DNA of 64,000 nt from DASXRA01 sp036506155 (GCA_036506155.1 DASXSF010000004.1:1-64000), one strand, 5' to 3'; numbered from the stretch's first letter, positions 51,959-62,330 are shown. The notes: generated from the sequence alone by a model not told the origin. Numbers and translations are program-made.

Positions 51959-52372
51959 ATGGCAGATCGGATCCGGGTCGTCATCGCCAAACCAGGCCTG
52001 GACGGCCACGACCGGGGCGCCAAGGTCATCGCACGCGCCCTCCGCGACGCGGGCATGGAGGTTATCTACACCGGCCTGCACCAGACGCCGGAGCAGATCG
52101 TGCAGACGGTGATTCAGGAGGACGCCGACGCGGTCGGGCTGTCCGTGCTGTCCGGGGCGCACATGACGCTGTTCGCGCGGACGCTCGAGTTGCTGGCAGA
52201 GCGAGGCGTTACCGACGTCGTGGTGTTCGGCGGTGGCATCATCCCGGACGCCGACATCCCGGAACTCGAGCGGATGGGAGTCGCCAAGCTCTTCACGCCC
52301 GGCGCGTCCATCGAAGAGATCGTCGAGTGGGTGCGCTCACACGTGGGCGCCCGTGAACCGGCCGACCACTAG
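51959..52372 (+). CDS. stand-alone cobalamin (B12)-binding domain protein
   Basis: 137 residues equal to the C-terminal B12 domain of methylmalonyl-CoA mutase: KPGLDGHDRGAKVIARALRD with DxHxxG (Asp15, His17, Gly20) providing the lower axial ligand, LSVLSGAHM and VVVFGGGIIPDADIPELERM. The catalytic TIM-barrel subunit is not adjacent, so it must be encoded elsewhere (as in split acyl-CoA mutases). CAGGAGGA precedes the ATG. Immediately before sucCD, which makes sense because the mutase product is succinyl-CoA. Confidence 0.92.
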   Translation: MADRIRVVIAKPGLDGHDRGAKVIARALRDAGMEVIYTGLHQTPEQIVQTVIQEDADAVGLSVLSGAHMTLFARTLELLAERGVTDVVVFGGGIIPDADIPELERMGVAKLFTPGASIEEIVEWVRSHVGAREPADH

Positions 52373-52375
52373 GGT
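52370..52375 (+). promoter_or_regulatory. -10 element of a leaderless sucC promoter
   Basis: TAGGGT overlaps the stop codon of the B12-domain gene and ends 8 nt before the sucC GTG. Confidence 0.45.
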
Positions 52376-52383
52376 GCTGGCCC

Positions 52384-53562
52384 GTGGATCTGTTCGAGTA
52401 CCAGGCGAAGCAACTGTTCCGGAAATATGGCGTCCCGACCGCGCTGGGTGACGTGGCCACTACGCCCGCCGAAGCCGCTGCCGTCGCCGAACGGCTCGGC
52501 GGCATCACGGTCGTCAAGGCGCAGGTGAAGACGGGCGGGCGCGGCAAGGCGGGCGGCGTCAAGATCGCCAAGACACCGGCCGACGCCGCGGAGCTCGCCG
52601 GGCAGATCTTGGGCATGGACATCAAGGGGCACGCCGTGCACCGGGTGCTTGTCGATCCGGGCGCGCGCATCGAGTCCGAGTACTACGTCTCGTTCCTGCT
52701 CGACCGGGCAAACCGCACGTTCCTCGCCATGGCGTCGGCGGAGGGCGGCATGGAGATCGAGCAGCTCGCGGTCCAGCGCCCCGAGGCACTGGCCCGAGTG
52801 TCCGTCGACCCGCTCGCCGGGGTCGACCTCGCCAAGGCCCAGCAGATCGTGGCGGCGGCAAAGTTCGCGCCGGACGTCGCGCCCCAGGTGGCCGACGTCC
52901 TGGTCACGCTGTGGCGGGCGTTCGTCGGCGCGGACGCCACGCTCGTCGAGGTCAATCCGCTCGCGCGCCTGGCCGACGGAACGGTCGTGGCGCTCGACGG
53001 CAAGGTGACCCTGGATGAGAACGCGAGCTTCCGCCAGCCCGGTAACGCCTCCTACGTGGACGTCGAGTCCACCGACCCACTCGAACGCCGCGCCAAGGAG
53101 AAGCACCTCAACTACGTCAAGCTCGACGGCTCGGTCGGCATCATCGGCAACGGTGCCGGTCTGGTGATGTCCACGTTGGATGTCGTCGCGTATGCGGGCG
53201 AGCGGTACGGCGGGGTGAAGCCGGCGAACTTTCTCGACATCGGCGGCGGCGCTTCGGCCGAGGTGATGGCCAACGGTCTGGAGATCATCTTGTCGGACCC
53301 CAGCGTCCGGTCGGTGTTCGTGAACGTGTTCGGTGGTATCACCGCGTGCGACGCGGTGGCGAACGGCATTGTTGCCGCTTTCCAGCTGTTGCGAGAGCGC
53401 GGCGACACGGTCGACAAGCCGCTCGTAGTCCGGCTCGACGGCAACAACGCCGAACTGGGCCGGCGCATCCTCACCGACGCGGCGCTGCCCGGCGTTCAGC
53501 AGGTGGACACCATGGACGACGCGGCCGACCGCGCGGCCGAGCTAGCTGGAGCGGCTGCCTGA
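52384..53562 (+). CDS. sucC: succinyl-CoA ligase (ADP-forming) subunit beta
   Basis: 392 residues. MDLFEYQAKQLFRKYGVPTA, ATP-grasp VVKAQVKTGGRGKAGGVKIA, EVNPLARL (metal site), and the ligase part GNGAGLVMSTLDVV, PANFLDIGGGAS and VFGGITACDAVANGIV. Makes ATP or GTP from succinyl-CoA in the TCA cycle with SucD. GTG start. Its TGA overlaps the sucD ATG. Confidence 0.97.
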   Translation: MDLFEYQAKQLFRKYGVPTALGDVATTPAEAAAVAERLGGITVVKAQVKTGGRGKAGGVKIAKTPADAAELAGQILGMDIKGHAVHRVLVDPGARIESEYYVSFLLDRANRTFLAMASAEGGMEIEQLAVQRPEALARVSVDPLAGVDLAKAQQIVAAAKFAPDVAPQVADVLVTLWRAFVGADATLVEVNPLARLADGTVVALDGKVTLDENASFRQPGNASYVDVESTDPLERRAKEKHLNYVKLDGSVGIIGNGAGLVMSTLDVVAYAGERYGGVKPANFLDIGGGASAEVMANGLEIILSDPSVRSVFVNVFGGITACDAVANGIVAAFQLLRERGDTVDKPLVVRLDGNNAELGRRILTDAALPGVQQVDTMDDAADRAAELAGAAA

Positions 53563-54437
53563 TGAGCATCTTCTTGAACGAGCACTCGAAGGTCATCGTC
53601 CAAGGCATGACCGGCGCAGAGGGCACCCGGCATACGACCCGCATGCTGGCGTCGGGCACGAACATCGTCGGCGGCGTCAACCCGCGCAAGGCCGGCGAGA
53701 AGGCCGACTTCGACGGGCGGTCGATCCCGGTGTTCGGCGGTGTGCGTGAGGCGATCGACGAGACTGGCGCCGATGTGACCGTGGTGTTCGTGCCGGCGCG
53801 GTTCACCAAGGACGCCGTGGTTGAAGCAATAGACGCGGCGATCGGCCTTTGTGTCGTGATCACCGAGGGCATCCCCGTGCACGACACGGCGGCCTTCTGG
53901 GCATACGCGCAGGGCCGGTCGACCCGCATCGTCGGGCCGAACTGTCCCGGACTTATCAGTCCGGCAAAGTCGAACGCAGGCATCATCCCCGCCGACATCA
54001 CCAAGCCCGGGCCGATCGGGCTCGTCTCCAAGTCCGGCACCCTGACCTATCAGATGATGTACGAGCTGCGCGATATCGGCTTCTCCACCGCGATCGGCAT
54101 CGGCGGCGACCCGATCATCGGCACAACCCACATCGACGCCATCGAGGCGTTCGAGGCTGACCCGGAGTCCGCGGCGATCGTCATGATCGGCGAGATCGGG
54201 GGCGACGCCGAGGAACGCGCCGCCGACTACATCCGCACGCGCGTGACGAAGCCGGTGGTGGGCTACGTCGCCGGCTTCACCGCCCCGGAAGGCAAGACGA
54301 TGGGCCACGCCGGCGCGATCGTGTCGGGCTCGTCGGGGACGGCGCAGGCGAAACAACTGGCGCTCGAAGCGGCCGGCGTCAAAGTGGGCAAGACGCCGAG
54401 CGAGACAGCGCGTCTCATGCGGGCGCTGCTGACCTAG
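53562..54437 (+). CDS. sucD: succinyl-CoA ligase subunit alpha
   Basis: 291 residues. CoA-binding VIVQGMTGAEGTRHTTRMLA, VGPNCPGLISP, IGLVSKSGTLTYQMMYEL, and GKTMGHAGAIVSGSSGTAQA, which carries the phosphorylated His. Coupled to sucC by a 1-base stop/start overlap. Confidence 0.97.
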   Translation: MSIFLNEHSKVIVQGMTGAEGTRHTTRMLASGTNIVGGVNPRKAGEKADFDGRSIPVFGGVREAIDETGADVTVVFVPARFTKDAVVEAIDAAIGLCVVITEGIPVHDTAAFWAYAQGRSTRIVGPNCPGLISPAKSNAGIIPADITKPGPIGLVSKSGTLTYQMMYELRDIGFSTAIGIGGDPIIGTTHIDAIEAFEADPESAAIVMIGEIGGDAEERAADYIRTRVTKPVVGYVAGFTAPEGKTMGHAGAIVSGSSGTAQAKQLALEAAGVKVGKTPSETARLMRALLT

Positions 54438-54515
54438 CACGGCAGGCCAGCACCTGCGTGGCCGCGCCGGCGGCACGACTCCCGGCGAGGTGTTTCTGAA
54501 CGCCTGCCCGGACCA

Positions 54516-54521
54516 CTAGGT
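54516..54521 (+). promoter_or_regulatory. -10 element before the proline-rich membrane protein
   Basis: TAGGTT with TTTCTG 18 nt upstream; followed by AAGGGAGA before the ATG at 54572. Confidence 0.35.
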
Positions 54522-54571
54522 TGTCCCGGATCGCCCAATTGCCGAACGCGATCTAGCTAAGGGAGAAACCG

Positions 54572-55255
54572 ATGAGCTCCGTACCGCCCGAACCTCCCGT
54601 GGGCGGAGGCCCGCAGCCATCCGTGCCGCCTCCGCCCCTGCCCCCGTCCAGCGTGCCGCCGGCACCGCCCGAGCAGCAGTGGTACGCACCGCCGCCGGCG
54701 GAGCCGCCCGCACAGCAGTGGTCGGGGCCGCCGCCCGGCCAGCCGGCGCCCGTGGGGCGCGGAGCGTTCGATCCCGCGTCGGTCAAGCCGATGGACTGGG
54801 GCATCATGGTCGCCGGCATCCTCGCGTTGATCTTCTCGACGTTCGACTACTACACCGCGACGGCCAAGGCCGGCGGTAATTCAGCAAGCGACAGCATCAG
54901 CGCCTGGCACGGCTTTTTCGGCTGGTTCGCCACCCTGCTCGCACTGGCCGGAGCCATCGTGCTGGCGGTGCACATCTTCGCGCCGACGGTGCAGATGCGG
55001 ATCCCGGTGCGGCTTTCCGTCCTGGGTGCTTTCCTGTTGTCGTCGCTTTGCATCATAATCGCCGGTTTCGTCACTCCCGGCGCCAAGTCGTCCGACGATC
55101 TCAGCGCGGCTCTTGGCGTCAGGGTGACCGTCGATTACGGCCGGGGAGCCGGGTACTACTTGAGCCTGATCGTGATCCTGGCGGCTGCGGTGCTGTCGTT
55201 CCTACGGCTGCGCGAGACCGGCGGCACCCTGCCCTGGGACAAGCGCCGGACCTGA
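54572..55255 (+). CDS. proline-rich membrane protein
   Basis: 227 residues. The first 70 are a disordered Pro/Gly/Gln-rich cytoplasmic-looking segment (VPPPPLPPSSVPPAPPEQQW). Four membrane helices follow: DWGIMVAGILALIFSTFDYY, HGFFGWFATLLALAGAIVLA, RLSVLGAFLLSSLCIIIAGF and YYLSLIVILAAAVLSFLRL. Resembles the DUF5336-type protein downstream in layout, with the disordered part at the other end. Function unknown; AAGGGAGA precedes the ATG. Confidence 0.8.
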   Translation: MSSVPPEPPVGGGPQPSVPPPPLPPSSVPPAPPEQQWYAPPPAEPPAQQWSGPPPGQPAPVGRGAFDPASVKPMDWGIMVAGILALIFSTFDYYTATAKAGGNSASDSISAWHGFFGWFATLLALAGAIVLAVHIFAPTVQMRIPVRLSVLGAFLLSSLCIIIAGFVTPGAKSSDDLSAALGVRVTVDYGRGAGYYLSLIVILAAAVLSFLRLRETGGTLPWDKRRT

Positions 55256-55392
55256 CTTTCCTGGCCGTACCTGGCCGCCGAGGATGCGGGACCGGCGGAG
55301 CGCCGTCGCCTTTGCCGGCCCGCATCCGATACGGTGGCGCCGATCGTCACTGGCGTGCCAGTGCAGGCACACCTGATAAGGAGTGAGGCCTA

Positions 55393-56082
55393 ATGACCGC
55401 GTACGGAGCGCCCCAGCCGCAGCAGCGGTCCGGGGAGCAACTGCCGCTGTTCGACCTGATCGGGGCCGGACTCGGCGTTTTGGCATTCATTTGGGGCTTC
55501 CTGGACTGGTACGGCGTCAAGGGGGGCGGGTTCGGTGGGTCCGCGACCGCCAAGGGATACGCAACCGGGTCCGGCGGTGCGGCGGCGGCGATCGGTTTGT
55601 CTGTGCTCGCGGGCGCTGTGGCGGCCATCGTCCTTTTGGACAAGAAGGCGAAAGGCTCGCTCGTTCCGCTCGCGGCCTCCGTCGCATCGCTGCTCATAAC
55701 GTTCGGCCTGATGGTCGGCAAGGAGAAGGCCCTCGACATCAAGATCGGCCTGATCCTCATGCTGATCACCGCCATCGCCCAGGTCGGGGTGTTCGTCGCC
55801 GGGTGGCTGCAGGCCGAAGGAAAGATCATGACTGGGTCACCGGCCGCTGCCGGTGGGCAGCAGTGGGGCAGCGCGCAGCAGTGGGGCGGCTACCAGCAGC
55901 AGGCCTACCCGCAGACTCCGGCGCAGCCGCAGTACGGCCAGCCCCCGGCGCAGCCGCAGCAGCCGCAGCAGCCGCAGTACGGGCAGCCCACGCAGCAGCC
56001 GCAGTACGGGCAGCCCACGCAGCACCAGCAGCCGCAGGGCTACCCGCAGCAGCCGCCCAGTAACCCGTACGGGCAGGGCTAA
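55393..56082 (+). CDS. DUF5336 family membrane protein (Rv0954-like) with Gln/Pro-rich tail
   Basis: 229 residues. Four helices: LFDLIGAGLGVLAFIWGFLD, AAAIGLSVLAGAVAAIVLL, LVPLAASVASLLITFGLM and IGLILMLITAIAQVGVFVAG, then a cytoplasmic tail of about 75 residues with repeated QPQYGQP units. Homologous in order and layout to M. tuberculosis Rv0954, a 34-kDa antigen-like protein between sucD and purN that associates with division-site proteins in mycobacteria. AAGGAG lies 11 nt before the ATG. Confidence 0.87.
   Translation: MTAYGAPQPQQRSGEQLPLFDLIGAGLGVLAFIWGFLDWYGVKGGGFGGSATAKGYATGSGGAAAAIGLSVLAGAVAAIVLLDKKAKGSLVPLAASVASLLITFGLMVGKEKALDIKIGLILMLITAIAQVGVFVAGWLQAEGKIMTGSPAAAGGQQWGSAQQWGGYQQQAYPQTPAQPQYGQPPAQPQQPQQPQYGQPTQQPQYGQPTQHQQPQGYPQQPPSNPYGQG
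55920..56035 (+). repeat. QPQYGQP-encoding imperfect tandem repeat
   Basis: Inside the DUF5336 gene, CAGCCGCAGTACGG(C/G)CAGCC recurs at least three times with CAGCCGCAG spacers, encoding a low-complexity Gln/Pro tail; slippage-prone. Confidence 0.7.
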
Positions 56083-56110
56083 GGCCCGGTCCGCCCTTGC
56101 TTTTTCCGCG

Positions 56111-56155
56111 TGATCTTGGACTTGTGGCTGGATAGCGACCAGAAGTCCAAGATCA
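56111..56155. repeat. 20-5-20 palindromic repeat, copy 4
   Basis: TGATCTTGGACTTGTGGCTG, spacer GATAG, then CGACCAGAAGTCCAAGATCA. Right arm identical to copy 2; three mismatches in the left arm. Lies between two plus-strand membrane genes, preceded by a TTTTT run. Confidence 0.8.
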
Positions 56156-56231
56156 CGCGTTAGTACTTGCACGGCCGTCCTGTCGGCGAGCCTGGCGCGT
56201 CACCGCGAACTGGTTTGCGAGCCTGGACGGC

Positions 56232-57443
56232 ATGCCGCAGCGAGCCCGGACCAGCCGTCGGGCCGGGCGGGCAGCCGATGCGACCAGAGGGTCCGTCCCG
56301 GAGGCGATGAGCCGTTCGCTGCTGCGCGCCGCGGTGTGGACCGGCGGCATATCCGCAGCCACGGGCGCGGCGCTCGGTGCCCTGATCGCCGTGCTGTGCT
56401 GGCTGCCGGACGCTGGCGTCTCCGGACATCCCCTGTCGGCGGTGCGCGCGGGTGTGCTGGGTTTCCTGGCCGCACATCACGGGGGTCTCGTCCTCGATCA
56501 GGTGGCCACCACGTTCGCGCCCTTGCTCGGGCTGCTGGTCGTCATTGCGCTCGCATGGCGTGCCGGAACGGTGCTGGCCGAGGTCGCCGCCCAGCTCGGC
56601 GAGCGCCGCCGCCGCGTACTGCTGGGTGCGGGGCTCGTCCAGGCGGTGAGTTACGCCGGGGTGTGCCTGGCGCTGGTACGGCTGTCCCGGCTGGGCACGA
56701 CCTCGGCGCGAACGGAGCCGGCGGCGCTCGCGGCGTTCCTCGTGTTCGGAAGCGTGGCTGTTCCGGCCCTGATCAGGCCGGCGCTTCCGGCGCACGTGCG
56801 GGCGGGCGTGCGCGGGGCGGGCGCCGCGCTCGCGGTCTACATCGGCGCGGGAGCGCTACTTGTGGGCGGCTCGCTCGTCGTGCATGCGAGCGAGGTGATG
56901 CGGCTGTCCCGTCAGGTCGGAGGTGGGCTTGCCGGGTTGCCGGTGCTCGTGCTCGGCGTCCTGTGCGCGCCGAACGCAGCGGTGGCCGGCGCCGCATACC
57001 TCGCGGGCCCTGGTTTCGCGGTGGGAACGGGCACCGCCGTCACCGCGTTCTCGAGCAGCCGCGGCGTGCTGCCCGCCTTCCCCATGCTCGCTGCCCTGCC
57101 GGCCGGTGACGGCGCCAACCCCGTGGTGCTGACCTGGATACTCGTCTCGCTGCTCGGCGCCGGGCTGGTCGCCGCGCGAGTGGCCGGGCACGCCGAGGGC
57201 GTCCGCGGAGTTGCCGTCGCGGTGGCACTCGCCGGCTGCGGCATGGCGTTGCTGGCGTGGCTAGGCGGCGGGGCGATCGGCTCCGGGCGGCTGCACACCA
57301 TCGGTGCGTCGCCGTGGCAGATCGGGCTTACGGTCGCCGGCGAGATCGCAACCGTCGCGCTGGTATACCTCGGGATACAGTGGCTGCGACGACGGGACCG
57401 GCACGCACCGGCGCCGGTCGAGCCGGAGTTGGCCGGCGTCTAA
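56232..57443 (+). CDS. DUF6350 family polytopic membrane protein (Rv0955-like)
   Basis: 403 residues with an Arg-rich N-terminus and about nine to ten membrane helices (AVWTGGISAATGAALGALIA, TTFAPLLGLLVVIALAW, LLGAGLVQAVSYAGVCLALV and on to VAGEIATVALVYLGIQWL). Located between the DUF5336 gene and purN exactly as Rv0955 in M. tuberculosis. The start is uncertain: ATG 56232 or ATG 56307 (MSRSLLRAAVW), the latter with GGAGG very close. Function unknown. Its TAA overlaps the purN -10. Confidence 0.85.
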   Translation: MPQRARTSRRAGRAADATRGSVPEAMSRSLLRAAVWTGGISAATGAALGALIAVLCWLPDAGVSGHPLSAVRAGVLGFLAAHHGGLVLDQVATTFAPLLGLLVVIALAWRAGTVLAEVAAQLGERRRRVLLGAGLVQAVSYAGVCLALVRLSRLGTTSARTEPAALAAFLVFGSVAVPALIRPALPAHVRAGVRGAGAALAVYIGAGALLVGGSLVVHASEVMRLSRQVGGGLAGLPVLVLGVLCAPNAAVAGAAYLAGPGFAVGTGTAVTAFSSSRGVLPAFPMLAALPAGDGANPVVLTWILVSLLGAGLVAARVAGHAEGVRGVAVAVALAGCGMALLAWLGGGAIGSGRLHTIGASPWQIGLTVAGEIATVALVYLGIQWLRRRDRHAPAPVEPELAGV

Positions 57444-57446
57444 TGT
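57441..57446 (+). promoter_or_regulatory. -10 element of a leaderless purN promoter
   Basis: TAATGT, sharing TAA with the stop codon of the previous gene, ends 7 nt before the purN GTG. Confidence 0.5.
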
Positions 57447-57453
57447 CGTAAGT

Positions 57454-58055
57454 GTGGTAGCCCGCCTGGTGGTCCTCGCGTCCGGGGGCGGCAGCACGCT
57501 TCAGGCCTTGCTCGACGCGAGCGCCGACCCGTCTTTCGGCGCCCTCGTGGCGGCAGTCGGTGCCGACCGTGCTGGTATCGAGGCGCTGGCCCGCGCCGAG
57601 CGCGCTGGAGTTGCGACGTTCACCTGCCGCACATCGCAGTACCCCGACCGCGACGACTGGGACGCCGCGTTGACTGACGCCGTCGCCGCGTACGAGCCGG
57701 ACGTGGTGATCTCGGCGGGCTTCATGAAGCTCGTCGGCAAGCGGTTCCTCAGCCGCTTCGGCGGGCGGTTCGTCAACACGCACCCTGCGCTGCTGCCGTC
57801 GTTCCCGGGCATGCATGGCGCGCGCGACGCGCTCGAGCACGGCGTCAAGATCACCGGGTGCACGCTGTTCGTGGTCGACGATGGCGTCGACACCGGTCCG
57901 ATCATCGCCCAGCGTGCGGTGCCGGTGCTCGCTGACGACGACGAGGCCACGTTGCACGAGCGGATCAAGGTCGCCGAGCGCGAGATGCTCGTCGACAACA
58001 TCGGGCGGATGGCCCGCGACGGCTGGACGATCAAGGGCAGGAAGGTCACTATTCC

Positions 58056-58059
<4 letters not shown>
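57454..58059 (+). CDS. purN: phosphoribosylglycinamide formyltransferase
   Basis: 201 residues. VVLASGGGSTLQALLDAS binds the phosphate; catalytic VNTHPALLPSFPGMHG (Asn, His) and VDDGVDTGPIIAQ (Asp). Uses 10-formyl-THF for purine synthesis step 3. GTG 57454 is chosen because homology begins there and a -10 lies just upstream. Overlaps purH by GTGA. folD, 2 kb on, supplies the one-carbon donor. Confidence 0.96.
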
Positions 58060-59603
<1,544 letters not shown>

Positions 59604-59619
59604 GCGCATCGGGTCGTCC

Positions 59620-60093
59620 TCAGCCCGTGACGACGACCGCGTGCCAGGTGAGATGCGTGCCGCCGAACGCGTCGTGCAGACCGTTGCCGCCCGCGTCGCC
59701 CCACGTCCCGTCCTGGGCGTACGTGTAGAGCGGAGCGCCCTCGAACGTGAGCTGCCGGGCACCCGTGTCCGGGCGTCTGATCGTTCCGGTGGTGCCGGTA
59801 ACGCTGCTGGGCGCGGCCACGGACGTGCCGAGTAGCGGCATGAATACGCGCAGGCACGGGCCGGTGCACTTGACGACGCCGTGGGCCTCCTGAGCGGCGG
59901 TGTAGAGCGCCCGACCGGAGGGGTCAGTGAGCACCGTCCCGATCCCGCTCACGCCGTGCAGGTGCAACTCGAGCCCTGAGCTGCCCGGCTGGCCGCCGCC
60001 GCCTCCGCCGCCGCCCGTGGCGGCGCTGCTGCCGCAGCCGACAAGCAGGGCGCTTGCCAGGAAGCTCACCAGCACGGTCCGCCTTGCAGGCAT
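59620..60093 (-). CDS. secreted lipoprotein of the COG4315 (PF03640 repeat) family
   Basis: 157 residues. Signal with lipobox LLVGC (Cys20), a poly-Gly linker, then two copies of the repeat: LTDPSGRALYTAAQEAHGVV and LTFEGAPLYTYAQDGTWGDA, i.e. GxxLYxxxxD-like units, with a CTGPC cysteine pair. Family proteins are secreted or surface lipoproteins of unknown function. ATG 60093. Convergent with purH. Confidence 0.85.
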   Translation of the reverse strand: MPARRTVLVSFLASALLVGCGSSAATGGGGGGGGQPGSSGLELHLHGVSGIGTVLTDPSGRALYTAAQEAHGVVKCTGPCLRVFMPLLGTSVAAPSSVTGTTGTIRRPDTGARQLTFEGAPLYTYAQDGTWGDAGGNGLHDAFGGTHLTWHAVVVTG

Positions 60094-60172
60094 GTCCCGA
60101 CCTCCCGTCACCGTTCACCGCGCCGTCGACTGGCAGGATGGCGCCGTGAGCGAGCCTTACAGGAGAAACTGA

Positions 60173-61012
60173 GTGAGCGCCACCATTTTGGACGGCAGAG
60201 CCACGCTGGCCGCGATAAAGGGTGAGCTCAGGGCCCGCATCGCCACGCTGGCCGAACGGGGCGTCGTTCCCGGGCTGGGCACCATCGTCGTCGGCGACGA
60301 TCCGGGTAATCGCTGGTACGTCAACGCCAAGCACCGCGACAGCGCCGAGATCGGCATCGCGAGCATCCGCCGCGATCTGCCGGCCGGCACCACGCAGGCG
60401 GAGGCCGAAGCCGCGGTCGACGAGTTGAACGCCGATCCGGCGTGCACCGGCTTCATCGTCCAACAACCGACAGGGCTTGACGAGTTCGCGCTGCTGAGCC
60501 GCGTCGACCCGGCCAAGGACGTCGACGGCCTGCATCCGATCAACCTCGGTTGGCTGGTACTCGGCAAGCCGGCGCCGCTGCCCTGCACGCCTACCGGCAT
60601 CATCGAGCTGCTGCGCCGGTACCAGGTGCCGATCGCCGGGGCCAACGCCGTGGTGATCGGGCGCGGAATCACCGTCGGCCGGCCGCTCGCGCTGATGCTG
60701 ACCCGGCGTAGCGAGAACGCAACGGTTACGCAGTGCCACACCCGTACCCGCGACCTGGCGAGCTTTGTCCGTCAGGCCGACATCGTGGTTGCGGCCGCCG
60801 GCTCGCCCGGGCTGGTCACCGCCGACATGGTCAAGCCCGGCGCCGCGGTCCTCGATGTCGGCGTGAGCCGCGTCGACGGCAAGCCGGCCGGCGACGTGGC
60901 CTCGGATGTCGCTGGGGTGGCAGGCTTCATTGCGCCCAACCCGGGAGGCGTCGGGCCGATGACGCGGGCCATGCTGCTCAGGAACGTCGTCGAGGCGGCC
61001 GAGCGGGGTTGA
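60173..61012 (+). CDS. folD: bifunctional methylene-THF dehydrogenase / methenyl-THF cyclohydrolase
   Basis: 279 residues. IVVGDDPGNRWYVNAKHRDS holds the Tyr and Lys of YxxxK; KDVDGLHPINLG, PCTPTGIIELL and IGRGITVGRPLALML bind folate and NADP. Two small departures from consensus: VQQPTG in place of VQLPLP and GRGITVG in place of GRSNIVG. GTG start with AGGAGA 8 nt upstream. Provides 10-formyl-THF for purN and purH. Confidence 0.95.
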   Translation: MSATILDGRATLAAIKGELRARIATLAERGVVPGLGTIVVGDDPGNRWYVNAKHRDSAEIGIASIRRDLPAGTTQAEAEAAVDELNADPACTGFIVQQPTGLDEFALLSRVDPAKDVDGLHPINLGWLVLGKPAPLPCTPTGIIELLRRYQVPIAGANAVVIGRGITVGRPLALMLTRRSENATVTQCHTRTRDLASFVRQADIVVAAAGSPGLVTADMVKPGAAVLDVGVSRVDGKPAGDVASDVAGVAGFIAPNPGGVGPMTRAMLLRNVVEAAERG

Positions 61013-61293
61013 GATTCGACAGGCTATGCCGCAACGTCCGCGACGAGGTGCCGTTCGTCTCGGTGCTGCTGATCGTCGCGTTCGGCTTCGTGTATGTGCT
61101 CGTGGCGTCCGGCCACTGGCTACGCGGCGTCACCGTCATCGCGTTCGGCATGGTGGTGGCTTCCGGTCTGCGCGCCGCACTGCCGGCCAGCAAGGCGGGG
61201 CTGCTGGTTGTACGTGGCCGGGTGTTCGACGTGCTGTGCTACCTGACCCTGGGGCTGCTGGTGTTCGGCTTCGCCATCTTGCTACCGCAGTGA
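61009..61293 (+). CDS. DUF3017 family membrane protein
   Basis: 94 residues from TTG 61009, which overlaps the folD stop (TTGA); GTG 61048 is an alternative. Three membrane segments: FVSVLLIVAFGFVYVLVASG, GVTVIAFGMVVASGLRAAL and VLCYLTLGLLVFGFAILL. DUF3017 members follow folD in many actinobacteria. Function unknown. Confidence 0.82.
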   Translation: MRFDRLCRNVRDEVPFVSVLLIVAFGFVYVLVASGHWLRGVTVIAFGMVVASGLRAALPASKAGLLVVRGRVFDVLCYLTLGLLVFGFAILLPQ

Positions 61294-61308
61294 GCCAGGC
61301 CACAGGGC

Positions 61309-61314
61309 TAGGCT
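61309..61314 (+). promoter_or_regulatory. -10 element of a leaderless mdh promoter
   Basis: TAGGCT ends 7 nt before the mdh ATG; no ribosome binding site. Confidence 0.55.
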
Positions 61315-61321
61315 CCCGGAT

Positions 61322-62281
61322 ATGCCTGAACGCCACGGGAAGATCACCGTCGTAGGGGCGGGCTTCTACGGTTCCACGACTGCGCAGCGCCTTGCCGAGT
61401 ACGACATTTTCGAGACCGTCGTGCTGACCGACATCATCGAGGGACGCCCCGCCGGAATCGCGCTCGATCTGAACCAGTCCCGTCCGATCGAGGGTTTCGA
61501 GACCGAGGTCGTCGGGGTGACGACGGCCGAGGACGGCGGCGGATACGAGGTGACCGCGGGCTCCGACGTCGTGATCATCACCGCGGGGCTGCCGCGCAAG
61601 CCGGGCATGAGCCGCATGGACCTGCTCGAGGTCAACGCCAAGATCGTGCGAGGTGTCGCCGAGAACATCGCCAAGCACTCACCGAACGCGGTGCTCATCG
61701 TCGTGTCGAACCCGCTGGACGAGATGACCGCGCTGACCCAGCTCGCGTCGCAGTTCCCGAAGGAGCGGGTGTTCGGCCAGGCAGGAGTCCTCGATACGGC
61801 GCGGTTCACGAACAACGTCGCGACCGCCCTCGGTGTGCCCGTGTCGTCGGTGCGGACCCTCACGCTCGGCTCGCACGGCGACACGATGGTGCCGGTGCCG
61901 TCCGCATGCAGCGTCTCCGGCAAGCCGCTGGCGGACGTGATGGATCAGGCCAAGATCGACGAGCTGGTCGAGCGCACCCGCAACGGCGGCGCCGAGGTGG
62001 TGGCCCTGCTCAAGACGGGGTCGGCGTATTACGCGCCCTCGGCGGCGGTGGCTCGCATGGCCCGCGCCGTGATCGAGGACTCGGGCGCGCTCATCCCGGT
62101 GTGCGCGTGGGTCGACGGCGAATACGGCATCAGCGGTGTGTACCTGGGCGTCGAGGCTGAGATCGGCGCGGGTGGCGTGCGCCGTGTCGTCGAACGCGAC
62201 CTCACGGAATCCGAGCTCGCCGCGCTGCGCGAGGCAGCCGAAGCGGTGCGCGCCAAGCAGGCCGACGTCACTATGCTCTGA
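61322..62281 (+). CDS. mdh: malate dehydrogenase, LDH-like type
   Basis: 319 residues. KITVVGAGFYGSTTAQRLAE binds NAD (VLTD gives the acidic residue at the end of β2); GLPRKPGMSRMDLL carries the substrate Arg residues expected for malate rather than lactate; SNPLDEMT and LGSHGDTMVPV hold the catalytic His. Belongs to the tetrameric LDH-like MDH group (type 3), common in bacteria with this gene order. TCA-cycle partner of sucCD upstream. Confidence 0.95.
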   Translation: MPERHGKITVVGAGFYGSTTAQRLAEYDIFETVVLTDIIEGRPAGIALDLNQSRPIEGFETEVVGVTTAEDGGGYEVTAGSDVVIITAGLPRKPGMSRMDLLEVNAKIVRGVAENIAKHSPNAVLIVVSNPLDEMTALTQLASQFPKERVFGQAGVLDTARFTNNVATALGVPVSSVRTLTLGSHGDTMVPVPSACSVSGKPLADVMDQAKIDELVERTRNGGAEVVALLKTGSAYYAPSAAVARMARAVIEDSGALIPVCAWVDGEYGISGVYLGVEAEIGAGGVRRVVERDLTESELAALREAAEAVRAKQADVTML

Positions 62282-62285
62282 GCGA

Positions 62286-62330
62286 ATCGCGCAAGAATTC
62301 CTCGGCTCAGGCGAGCCGTTCTTGCGCGAT
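62286..62330. terminator. strong two-part hairpin after mdh
   Basis: ATCGCGCAAGAA and TTCTTGCGCGAT form a perfect 12-bp outer stem; CGGCTC/GAGCCG forms an inner 6-bp stem with a 4-nt loop; a 5-nt bulge on one side. Begins 5 bp after the mdh stop. No T-tract, typical of actinobacterial terminators. Confidence 0.75.
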
